A stretch of 7,797 nucleotides of DNA from Planctomycetaceae bacterium (GTDB lineage Bacteria; Planctomycetota; Planctomycetia; Planctomycetales; Planctomycetaceae), in contig JAGQQT010000178.1 of NCBI GenBank assembly GCA_020426065.1, positions 1 to 7,797 of the forward strand, given 5' to 3'. Below the pieces are notes generated by a model that made no database searches, was not told the DNA's origin, and was given only the letters and a program-made list of their open reading frames with translations. Position numbers and translations under genes: made by a program. Below, in pieces: positions 1 to 5,672 of this stretch; position 1 is the stretch's first letter; each line of letters begins with the position of its first letter.

Positions 1-1099
1 ACGGCAGTGACAACTTGAATTCTTCTCTTGAGTTGCCCACTTTGAGCGGCTGTTTTTCCAGGAGCGGGAGATTCAGATAGGAAACAGTGGCTTCGTAATC
101 ACCCGGCAGCAACTTGCAGTCGACCCGACCACTGCCGTCTGTCCACAGTGTTCCTGCATACTGTCCGTCCCTGGTCAGCTCGATTCGAACATGAGGGACA
201 CCATCAAGCACACTCTTATCTTTCTGCAATGCATGAAAAGTGCAGGACGTGGCTGCTGATCCGTGGCTGGCGAGGGAATAGAGTTCTTCAAGTCGACTCA
301 GGTTGGGTGCACAGAACAGCTCTACGGTATTGCGGAACTGTTCTCCTTTTTTCAAAACCAGATCCGGCTGACGGCTTCCGGAACCATAACGAATGATCGT
401 GTAGCGACTGTCGCTGCGGGAGGTCAGTTCCTTACCTGGAGAAGCCACTCCATAACACTGCTGCCAGTAAACATCATCAACATAGACGAGTGGAGATTTT
501 CCATTCGGTGAGCGACGGGCATCTTCTTTACCGCTGTCATATCGGATGTCATCGCTGAGGTTGATTTCCACCTCACCGGGATTGGGGTTGAAATAGGTCT
601 GTTCGATGATCAGGTTCGAGGCCCCCGCTTCAAGCCGGTAGACAACTTCCAGAGCGGCGCGGCCTTCGGTGGCAGCCGCATTGACCACAACCTCCAACGC
701 CTGGGGATGACTGGCCTGAGTCGACTCATTAATTACAACGGGGTTTTCTGCTGCATCGCGAGCAGACCAGCTGCGGAAAGCATATACCCGACTGCCGGGA
801 TAGTAGCAGCTTAACTGATCGCTCTGAGCATCCAGCTGTGTCAGATCGATCAGGCAGCCCCCGATTTCCCGCACGGTCATATTGGCGTTTCGCGTAGCAA
901 GCGGCTGGGCAATCACGGCCGTCACCAGACCATTTGATAATACGAGATCACCATCAATCGCATCGACCTCTTTCCCCTGCGGCATCACCTGATCGCGATT
1001 TTTTTCATTGATGACCTGCAGGGTGACTGGCTCAGCAGCAGAAGCTGAGGGGAGGATAAACAGCAGCGCCAGAAGAAAGCTGAAGGAAGCCATTCGCAT
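1..1099 (-). CDS. Secreted protein, N-terminal part (possible CehA/McbA-type metallohydrolase), truncated by window edge
   Basis: An open frame starts at the ATG at 1099-1097 and continues without a stop to base 2, so only the first 366 residues are visible. An AGGAAAG ribosome-binding sequence about 10 bases upstream supports this ATG over the second one at 1093. Residues 1-22 form a signal peptide: R2, a hydrophobic stretch from about residue 4 to 17, then an Ala-Ser-Ala-Ala cleavage region before E23, so the protein is exported. The mature part looks beta-rich; it includes QPLATRNANMTVREIGG (residues 65-81) and QTYFNPNPGEVEINL (167-181). Residues 297-366 resemble a carboxypeptidase-regulatory-like beta-sandwich (VPHVRIELTRDG, then a DGSGRVDCKLLPGDYEATV stretch). 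From memory of the family, planctomycete CehA/McbA proteins with a C-terminal PHP metallohydrolase domain start this way. The catalytic part is not in the window, so this function is inference. Confidence is high for the gene, low to moderate for the product. Confidence 0.85.
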   Translation of the reverse strand, partial: MRMASFSFLLALLFILPSASAAEPVTLQVINEKNRDQVMPQGKEVDAIDGDLVLSNGLVTAVIAQPLATRNANMTVREIGGCLIDLTQLDAQSDQLSCYYPGSRVYAFRSWSARDAAENPVVINESTQASHPQALEVVVNAAATEGRAALEVVYRLEAGASNLIIEQTYFNPNPGEVEINLSDDIRYDSGKEDARRSPNGKSPLVYVDDVYWQQCYGVASPGKELTSRSDSRYTIIRYGSGSRQPDLVLKKGEQFRNTVELFCAPNLSRLEELYSLASHGSAATSCTFHALQKDKSVLDGVPHVRIELTRDGQYAGTLWTDGSGRVDCKLLPGDYEATVSYLNLPLLEKQPLKVGNSREEFKLSLP

Positions 1100-1482
1100 C
1101 GCTGGGATCTTTCCTGTCTGGAGGGATTGCAGTGTTGGCGGAATCGACTCAGGTTGAGTCGGGCAGGGAGGTCGTGTTACTCCGCCGGATCAGTCATTCA
1201 TTTCTATCAGGTTTGAGACAGATCAGCAACCATTAATGCGAAATCTGGGCCACAGTACGGCAGACCTGCATGCTTGTGCGGGAACAAGGAAGTCCAGAAT
1301 TTTTTCAGTACAGAAATATCGAGCTGGCCTGACAAACCGGAAACAGCGAAGATGCTGCAGACAGGCTACCTGATTGCTTCACGGGGGGCATAAGGAGATC
1401 CAAGTTACGTGAAACTGCTTGAACTGCTAAAGTTTATGGTTCAGGCTAAACGACGACAGGCACGAAAAGTCAGGACATTGAA
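1100..1482. other. Divergent intergenic region between the exported-protein gene and mntR
   Basis: These 383 bases separate two genes transcribed away from each other, so both promoters should lie here. I find no convincing -35/-10 pair for either gene by eye. What can be seen is the inverted repeat at 1145-1161, a strong AAGGAG motif at 1392-1397 that precedes a GTG-initiated frame out of phase with mntR, and two GCTAAA hexamers at 1426 and 1445. No RNA gene or riboswitch fold was recognised. Confidence 0.6.
1145..1161. repeat. Perfect 7-bp inverted repeat upstream of the left-hand gene
   Basis: CGACTCA (1145-1151), a GGT spacer, then TGAGTCG (1155-1161). The repeat lies 46 bases upstream of the ATG of the exported protein. 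As a symmetric site in non-coding DNA it could be an operator, or a short 5'-leader hairpin if transcription starts further upstream. No U tract follows in the leftward direction, so it is not a typical terminator. Confidence 0.4.
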
Positions 1483-1902
1483 TTGGCTGATTATCATTCC
1501 TCATCGAAACCTCATGAGCGAACTCGACGGGATCATTCCTCGGAGACTGCCGAGGATTACGTCGAAGCGATCGACGACATTCTGAAAGCAAGTGGAGTCT
1601 GTCGCCTTTGCGATCTGGCAGAAAAATTTGGAGTGAGTAATGTCACCGTGCATCGGATTATAGAACGCCTGACGAATGAGGGGCTGGTGAAAACGGAACC
1701 CTATAAGCCATTGTATCTGACACGAACCGGTCAGAAGCTGGCAGACAAGTGTCGACGTCAGCACAAAATCGTTTATGAGTTTCTGTTGTCACTCGGAATT
1801 GATCCGCAGACCGCAGCCATTGATGCGGAAGGGATTGAACATCACGTCAGTCCGGCCACGCTCGCCTGTTTTGAGCAGTTCACGAAATCTCGGCAGCAAT
1901 AG
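1483..1902 (+). CDS. mntR: Manganese-responsive transcriptional regulator MntR (DtxR family)
   Basis: A 139-residue DNA-binding repressor that senses manganese and normally shuts down manganese import genes. A winged helix-turn-helix spans about residues 24-90, with recognition-helix sequence GVSNVTVHRIIERL at 50-63. All six ligands of the MntR metal site known from Bacillus subtilis are present: D25 and E28 (in AEDYVEAI), H94, then E116, E119 and H120 in the signature DAEGIEHHVS. No C-terminal SH3-like FeoA domain is present, which matches MntR rather than the longer DtxR/IdeR proteins. The N-terminal stretch HERTRRDHSSETAEDYVE aligns well with E. coli MntR, which supports the TTG start at 1483; CAGGA at 1471-1475 is a suitable ribosome-binding site 7 bases before it. 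The gene stands alone on this strand and ends 10 bases before the convergent lipoprotein gene. No mntH or mntABC transporter gene is visible nearby. Confidence 0.93.
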   Translation: MADYHSSSKPHERTRRDHSSETAEDYVEAIDDILKASGVCRLCDLAEKFGVSNVTVHRIIERLTNEGLVKTEPYKPLYLTRTGQKLADKCRRQHKIVYEFLLSLGIDPQTAAIDAEGIEHHVSPATLACFEQFTKSRQQ

Positions 1903-1903
1903 C

Positions 1904-1932
1904 ACCGGATTCTTACTTCCGTATAATCTGGT
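1904..1932 (+). terminator. Possible weak hairpin between convergent genes
   Basis: ACCGGATT (1904-1911) can pair with AATCTGGT (1925-1932) over a 13-base loop, giving eight pairs including one G-U. It starts just after the mntR stop codon and covers the 3' end of the convergent lipoprotein gene. There is no following T tract, so intrinsic termination would be poor. It is listed only because convergent genes 10 bases apart need some 3'-end signal and this is the best candidate seen. Confidence 0.2.
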
Positions 1933-2218
1933 CCTCCATCAGTTTCCGGCACTCTTCCATGCTCTGTGTCCATGCTCCCTGTTCAGCATCCCGGATAATC
2001 GCCAGCAGGTAATTGGCCTCACGATCTGCAATTTCCTGAGTCTGTTTCAACTGTTCAATATCCTGTCTGCAGTTCTTCAATCGAACCAGATCCTGTTGAT
2101 TGCACACGGCATACAGGGCCTTGGCGTATTCGTAAGTAGCCGGCCCAACCTGCGGATAGCCGCAGCCGATTAAGAACAGCAACAGACAGAGGGTCAGGCG
2201 AAATTCACATTCTTTCAT
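1913..2218 (-). CDS. Small lipoprotein coupled to the DUF1559 gene
   Basis: A 101-residue predicted lipoprotein of unknown function. Residues 1-19 are a lipoprotein signal: a short polar start with a single arginine, a Leu-rich core, and lipobox L16-I17-G18-C19, so C19 should be lipidated and the mature 83-residue chain anchored in a membrane. The mature chain looks alpha-helical and charged, with Cys at 39, 50 and 90 and ending in ECRKLMEDQIIRK. The start ATG overlaps the stop codon of the upstream DUF1559 gene by one base (TAATG on the minus strand, 2216-2220), which indicates translational coupling and one transcript. A small lipoprotein or other short gene after a DUF1559 gene is a familiar arrangement in planctomycetes, so the two products may act together at the cell surface; that is inference. 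The lipoprotein call is well supported, the function unknown. Confidence 0.85.
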   Translation of the reverse strand: MKECEFRLTLCLLLFLIGCGYPQVGPATYEYAKALYAVCNQQDLVRLKNCRQDIEQLKQTQEIADREANYLLAIIRDAEQGAWTQSMEECRKLMEDQIIRK

Positions 2219-3294
2219 TAGAACTCTCCAATGACCTCACCTTCGCGGATACTCGAAAGGTGAGCGGCAAGATACAGGTCAATATTCTGTGACATGAAGC
2301 GCACAGATCCGTCTCCCATCAGGATCTGGCCACCACCTGAATGCTCGGCATACATCTGTCCGACATGAAACGTGGGAAAATTCACAGGATGAATGATCGG
2401 GTAACCGGTGATGTCCAGCTCGCCTCCCGAGGGGCCCATATGGACGAGCGTCAAAGTCGCTGCTGCATCTGGTCCGTTTTCCGGAGTCAGAAAGCGTGGA
2501 TGGACAAAACCTCCGGGAACAACACCTACCCAGGTTTTGTCGCTCAGTTTTGAGGAATGCTCACCACCCAGAATGGAATTGGATGTGCCATCGGTGAAAT
2601 CCCGAAAGCGGGTTTTTGAATTCCGATAAAATGGGCCATCCGCAATCCGTGAAACATCACCATTTACCCCGGTAATGACAGTTGTCGTAAAGGGCTGAAT
2701 ACTGGTGAAGATGGTATTCGTGAGTGCGGATCCACATTCTCCCCAGCAGCTTTCCTGACCGTGCGACATCACATAGTGAGATCTTCCGACAGTCAGGTTC
2801 TGTCCACCGATCACGAGTGAATTTCCAGCCGCATCCAGAATTACGAATTCGTCGTCCCCTCCACTAACGGACGGGCATAAAAACAAACTGATTTTGGTAC
2901 GGATGGCATCGGCATGGGAGTTTGTCCAGATCGCAGCATCCAGATCGATCTGGTCATAGATGGTGTTTCGCTCAAGGTAGGGAAGGAGCATGGTCCCCCA
3001 ACCCCAGCCAGGAGCGGCATCGTAGGTGTCGGGGTCCCGGCCAGGAGAAGTGATTCCCGCCACGTATCCAGGCGGCAGGGTATTGTGAGCAGCATGGTAG
3101 TTGTGAAAGGCCAGGCCCAGCTGCTTCAGATTGTTTTTGCATGAACTTCGTCGAGCAGCAGCACGAGCCTGCTGAACGGCAGGCAATAGCAAAGAAAGCA
3201 GGATAGCGATGATCGCTATTACAACAAGCAATTCCACCAGAGTAAAGGCCTTGCGTCTCAACACTTCGCCAGATCGAGATCTGAAAGTCTTCAT
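2218..3294 (-). CDS. DUF1559 domain protein with prepilin-type N-terminus and H-X9-DG motif
   Basis: A pseudopilin-like planctomycete protein, expected in the cell envelope after prepilin peptidase cleavage; the molecular role of the family is not established. With the ATG at 3294 it has 358 residues. A basic leader ending in LRRKA is followed by FTLVELLVVIAIIAIL (residues 17-32), with cleavage expected between A16 and F17 and the conserved Glu at +5 (E21). Then come the family hallmarks: LLPAVQQARAAARRSSCKNN and LKQLGLAFHNYHAAHNTLPPG, and near the C-terminus H318-X9-D328-G329 in HSGGGQILMGDGSVRF. In-frame ATGs also exist at 3300 and 3333. The one at 3333 lies inside a palindromic box and has no ribosome-binding sequence; the one at 3294 has GGA six bases before it, so I prefer it, though 3333 (371 residues) is the longest reading. 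Position -1 is Ala instead of the usual Gly. The gene is coupled to the downstream lipoprotein gene by a one-base stop/start overlap. Confidence 0.92.
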   Translation of the reverse strand: MKTFRSRSGEVLRRKAFTLVELLVVIAIIAILLSLLLPAVQQARAAARRSSCKNNLKQLGLAFHNYHAAHNTLPPGYVAGITSPGRDPDTYDAAPGWGWGTMLLPYLERNTIYDQIDLDAAIWTNSHADAIRTKISLFLCPSVSGGDDEFVILDAAGNSLVIGGQNLTVGRSHYVMSHGQESCWGECGSALTNTIFTSIQPFTTTVITGVNGDVSRIADGPFYRNSKTRFRDFTDGTSNSILGGEHSSKLSDKTWVGVVPGGFVHPRFLTPENGPDAAATLTLVHMGPSGGELDITGYPIIHPVNFPTFHVGQMYAEHSGGGQILMGDGSVRFMSQNIDLYLAAHLSSIREGEVIGEF

Positions 3295-3302
3295 TTTCAT
3301 TC

Positions 3303-3319
3303 CAGTATTGAAGATACTG
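3303..3319 (-). promoter_or_regulatory. Possible leader hairpin before the DUF1559 start
   Basis: CAGTAT (3303-3308) and ATACTG (3314-3319) are perfect inverted copies separated by 5 bases. In the leftward transcript they would form a 6-bp stem ending two bases before the ATG at 3300 and eight before the ATG at 3294. It could affect ribosome access. The stem has only two G-C pairs, so stability is modest. Confidence 0.3.
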
Positions 3320-3325
3320 CGGAGG

Positions 3326-3341
3326 TTTAGCATTAGCTAAA
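3326..3341. promoter_or_regulatory. Putative MntR-like operator, box 1
   Basis: TTTAGCATTAGCTAAA is a perfect 6-bp palindrome around a 4-bp centre (TTTAGC-ATTA-GCTAAA). The core TAGC-N4-GCTA equals that of the E. coli MntR box in front of mntH (AACATAGCAAAGGCTATGTT, recalled from the literature). It lies just downstream of the predicted transcription start of the DUF1559 gene and contains the in-frame ATG at 3333, which argues that translation starts further in. The operator role is inferred from symmetry, position and the nearby mntR gene. Confidence 0.55.
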
Positions 3342-3344
3342 ATA

Positions 3345-3360
3345 ATTAGCGAATGCTAAA
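3345..3360. promoter_or_regulatory. Putative MntR-like operator, box 2
   Basis: ATTAGCGAATGCTAAA again carries the core TAGC-N4-GCTA (TTAGC-GAAT-GCTAA, 5-bp arms). It lies 3 bases from box 1 in tandem, centres 19 bp apart, and overlaps the predicted -10 element of the leftward promoter, where a bound repressor would block RNA polymerase. The two boxes together form a 35-base imperfect palindrome (14 of 15 arm positions match, 5-base centre). Confidence 0.55.
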
Positions 3361-3381
3361 TAGTGTTGACGGAGTTGTCAA
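3353..3381 (-). promoter_or_regulatory. Predicted sigma-70-type promoter of the DUF1559 operon
   Basis: On the minus strand a perfect TTGACA (-35, bases 3381-3376) is followed after 17 bases by TAGCAT (3358-3353), which matches four of six -10 consensus positions. Transcription would start near 3346, leaving a 5' leader of about 50 bases to the ATG at 3294. The element order (palindrome over -35, box over -10, second box just downstream) looks like a repressible promoter. Confidence 0.5.
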
Positions 3382-3383
3382 CA
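3364..3383. promoter_or_regulatory. Inverted repeat over the -35 element
   Basis: TGTTGAC (3364-3370), a 6-base spacer, then GTCAACA (3377-3383): a perfect 7-bp inverted repeat that contains the -35 hexamer of the leftward promoter. Its sequence differs from the TAGC-N4-GCTA boxes, so it would be bound by a different regulator, if by any. Part of the symmetry comes from the -35 consensus itself. Confidence 0.35.
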
Positions 3384-3489
3384 GAGTTGTTTCCGTTGGT
3401 AAATTCTCGGAAATTCAGGCAAGAGTGAGCCGCCCTCGAATCATGTTCAAGATTGGTTCAGGTGGTCATCACTGGCGAGGATGACTGTT

Positions 3490-5481
3490 CTACAGCAGGT
3501 CGCTCAGCACGTGGGAGGATTTGTCGTTAATCAGCTGGGCGCGGTTATGGATTTCTTCTGCCTGCTCTGTCATTCCTGCCAGGCGGCATTCTTCGGCAGT
3601 CAATTGCATCAGTTCGATTGCCAGAGGTGACTCTTCACCCAGGTCGGTACAGCGGACAGTCAGTACATTGGCCAGGTGCTCAGCGGCCTCGGCGTGTTTG
3701 CCCTGTCTGGCATATGCTCTGCCGAGTTGCTCGACACAGGAGGCCACCTGGGGATGGTTGGCGTGATGTTCTGCGGTCAGAAGTTCAATTCTGCGTTGCA
3801 GGAGTTCCACCACTCGATCAAAGTGGCCAACCTGTTCAGAAAGATCGATCGCCCGATCGACCAGCAGATCTTCCTCGCCAGTTGGCAACTCGAGTTGTCG
3901 GCTGGAAATTCTGATACTGGCGGTGGCCAGATAAGATGCCATGCGAGGATTATTGAGTTTTTCGTAGGCACGGGAAAGCAGATCCAGTACCTGGAGTTGA
4001 GTCAACGCCGGGACATATTTCAACTTGCGGGAGATCCGCACGGCCTGCTTCATCAATTTGAGTAAAGTAGAAGTCTGCTGCTGACTTTCCAGCAGGTTCC
4101 CCAGGCGGGTCATGGCATACACGTAAGGAGCGGAGGTTTCTCCGAATGTTTGTCCAAACAGGATCACGGCTCCATTTGCCGACTGAACCGCACGCTGGCC
4201 ACGACCTGTATTCTGAAACAGGTCCGCAAGGGCGAAAATTGTATTTCCCATCAGTGGATGAGTTCGGACGAGTCGCTTCCTGAGCAGTTGCAGGGCCGTC
4301 TGCAGGTGATGTTCCCTGTCTGCGTTCATGGGGGAGATATCCAGTTCCGGATCTGTCTGGCCAATCTGGTATCTGAGTCGTCCCTCATGAATGCTCGATT
4401 CCAGCCGTTGCGAAATGATCATTTCCGGCAAGCGGGCGATTTCACTTTGAACGACATTTGCTTTTCCAATTCGCTGTGCCAGGGCCAGTCGCCACAGATG
4501 CAATTCGACACTCTGTCTGCCCCAGCGGGCTTCATCCTTTGCAATCGATCTGGCGAGGGAATTGATCTGGGTTTCTGCTGATTGGAAAAGTCCCTGTTTA
4601 AATAGCAGTCGACACTGAAATATTTTTCCTTTCAGCAGATCGGCTGTCATTTCAGAATCGGGGGGGAATGATTCCAGATAAGCTTCCACTTCCAGTGCGG
4701 CCTGATCATACGCATGGGTTTCAATCAGGACCTGAGCAAGATTGTATCGAGACTGACGGACCAGTGGATCGTCCAGGGGAAATGTATCGAGTCGTAGTTG
4801 CAATGCCCGTTGATGATGCTTACCGGCAGCGGCAAACCGACATTGCAGTCGCAGCAGTTCACCCAGATTGTTGTGCAGGGTAGATAGCTGGGCGGCACAA
4901 TGATCGACCAGTTTCGGATCGTAATCCTTGATGGCGCATTGCCAGACATGTGCGGCATCTTCGATGCGGTTTTCTGACAGCAGGGAAGACCCCAGATTAT
5001 TGAGAGCCCGGATCCGTAAACCCTGTGTTGGCGGTTTTTCATCGACCAGCAGACGCAGCACCATTCGAGTGACTGATTTCACCGAAGCCCACATCCGCAG
5101 GCTGCCCATTGTCTCGCACATGAGCACCAGCTGACGGCAGAGTTCCCGGATCTGGTCGGCATTGCGGAACCGGGTCGCGATTTCATCGACATCACTTTTG
5201 AGTGTGCCGAGTGTCCAGTCCAGGCCGAGGGAATCTTTGGTTTTCAGCGCGATCAGGACAAGATTTCCAATGGCCTCGAATCGAGGCAAAATCTGCTCGG
5301 GACTGTTCAGGGGAGTTCCGACCAGATGGCTGCGGCAGGCTTCTCGTGCCCGATCAAACTTGGACTCCCCTAAATAGAGGAGCACCTGCCTGGAAAGTGG
5401 ACCATGCAGACAGGTTTCCAGAGGTGTCTGTGTTTGAAACGAACCCATAAGCGATCGGAATATCTGATCATCCAGTGACAA
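3490..5481 (-). CDS. Tetratricopeptide repeat protein
   Basis: A 663-residue protein built almost entirely of helical repeats, with no signal peptide or membrane segment, so probably a cytoplasmic protein-interaction scaffold. Clear TPR units are at about 158-190 (ALNNLGSSLLSENRIEDAAHVW), 200-232 (TLHNNLGELLRLQCRFAAAGKH), 245-272, 410-445, 452-485, 498-526 and 578-612 (QLGRAYARQGKHAEAAEHLANV). The spacing near 42 residues and the HP-V/L-A linkers (HPLMGN, HPQVAS) resemble kinesin-light-chain-type TPRs. No enzyme domain is visible. The start is a TTG at 5481 with a GGATGG sequence 4-9 bases upstream; the first in-frame ATG is codon 12 and lacks a ribosome-binding site. The gene follows the coiled-coil gene on the same strand after 191 bases, and the two may be cotranscribed. 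The repeat class is well supported; the partner and process are unknown. Confidence 0.88.
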   Translation of the reverse strand: MSLDDQIFRSLMGSFQTQTPLETCLHGPLSRQVLLYLGESKFDRAREACRSHLVGTPLNSPEQILPRFEAIGNLVLIALKTKDSLGLDWTLGTLKSDVDEIATRFRNADQIRELCRQLVLMCETMGSLRMWASVKSVTRMVLRLLVDEKPPTQGLRIRALNNLGSSLLSENRIEDAAHVWQCAIKDYDPKLVDHCAAQLSTLHNNLGELLRLQCRFAAAGKHHQRALQLRLDTFPLDDPLVRQSRYNLAQVLIETHAYDQAALEVEAYLESFPPDSEMTADLLKGKIFQCRLLFKQGLFQSAETQINSLARSIAKDEARWGRQSVELHLWRLALAQRIGKANVVQSEIARLPEMIISQRLESSIHEGRLRYQIGQTDPELDISPMNADREHHLQTALQLLRKRLVRTHPLMGNTIFALADLFQNTGRGQRAVQSANGAVILFGQTFGETSAPYVYAMTRLGNLLESQQQTSTLLKLMKQAVRISRKLKYVPALTQLQVLDLLSRAYEKLNNPRMASYLATASIRISSRQLELPTGEEDLLVDRAIDLSEQVGHFDRVVELLQRRIELLTAEHHANHPQVASCVEQLGRAYARQGKHAEAAEHLANVLTVRCTDLGEESPLAIELMQLTAEECRLAGMTEQAEEIHNRAQLINDKSSHVLSDLL

Positions 5482-5672
5482 GGATCCATCCAGGAAGGTC
5501 CCCGTCTTCAGGATAGTTTAATCTGTAAAAAGGGGATTAATGTTCGATCTGCCAATTTGTATTCTGGCCCTGTTTGAGTGAGTTGACAAGGAAATAATCT
5601 GCTCTGCTCTGACTCCACGATAAATCGGTCAACTTGGATTGAACAATGGTCAGAGTCCGTAAGGTCTCAGTA

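Noticed and set aside
293..305. TCGACTCAGGTTG occurs here and again at 1144-1156 in the inverted repeat
   Set aside because: A single 13-base match between two places in 7.8 kb is expected by chance about half the time, and this copy is inside coding sequence without the second palindrome arm.
1236..1373. Plus-strand ATG frame of 45 codons in the intergenic region
   Set aside because: No ribosome-binding site and no recognisable sequence; the composition looks like translated non-coding DNA.
3203..3219. Perfect palindrome ATAGCGAT-G-ATCGCTAT, which also contains TAGC...GCTA
   Set aside because: It lies inside the DUF1559 coding region and follows from the codons of the conserved IAIIAI segment. 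The spacing between TAGC and GCTA is 9 rather than 4, so it is not counted as an operator.
3465..3485. Inverted repeat GTCATC / GATGAC just after the TPR gene stop, as a terminator
   Set aside because: Only 6 bp with a 9-base loop and no U tract in the leftward transcript.
5518..5539. TTAATC / GATTAA inverted repeat between the coiled-coil and TPR genes
   Set aside because: Short, AT-rich arms with a 10-base loop; too weak to call a terminator or operator.
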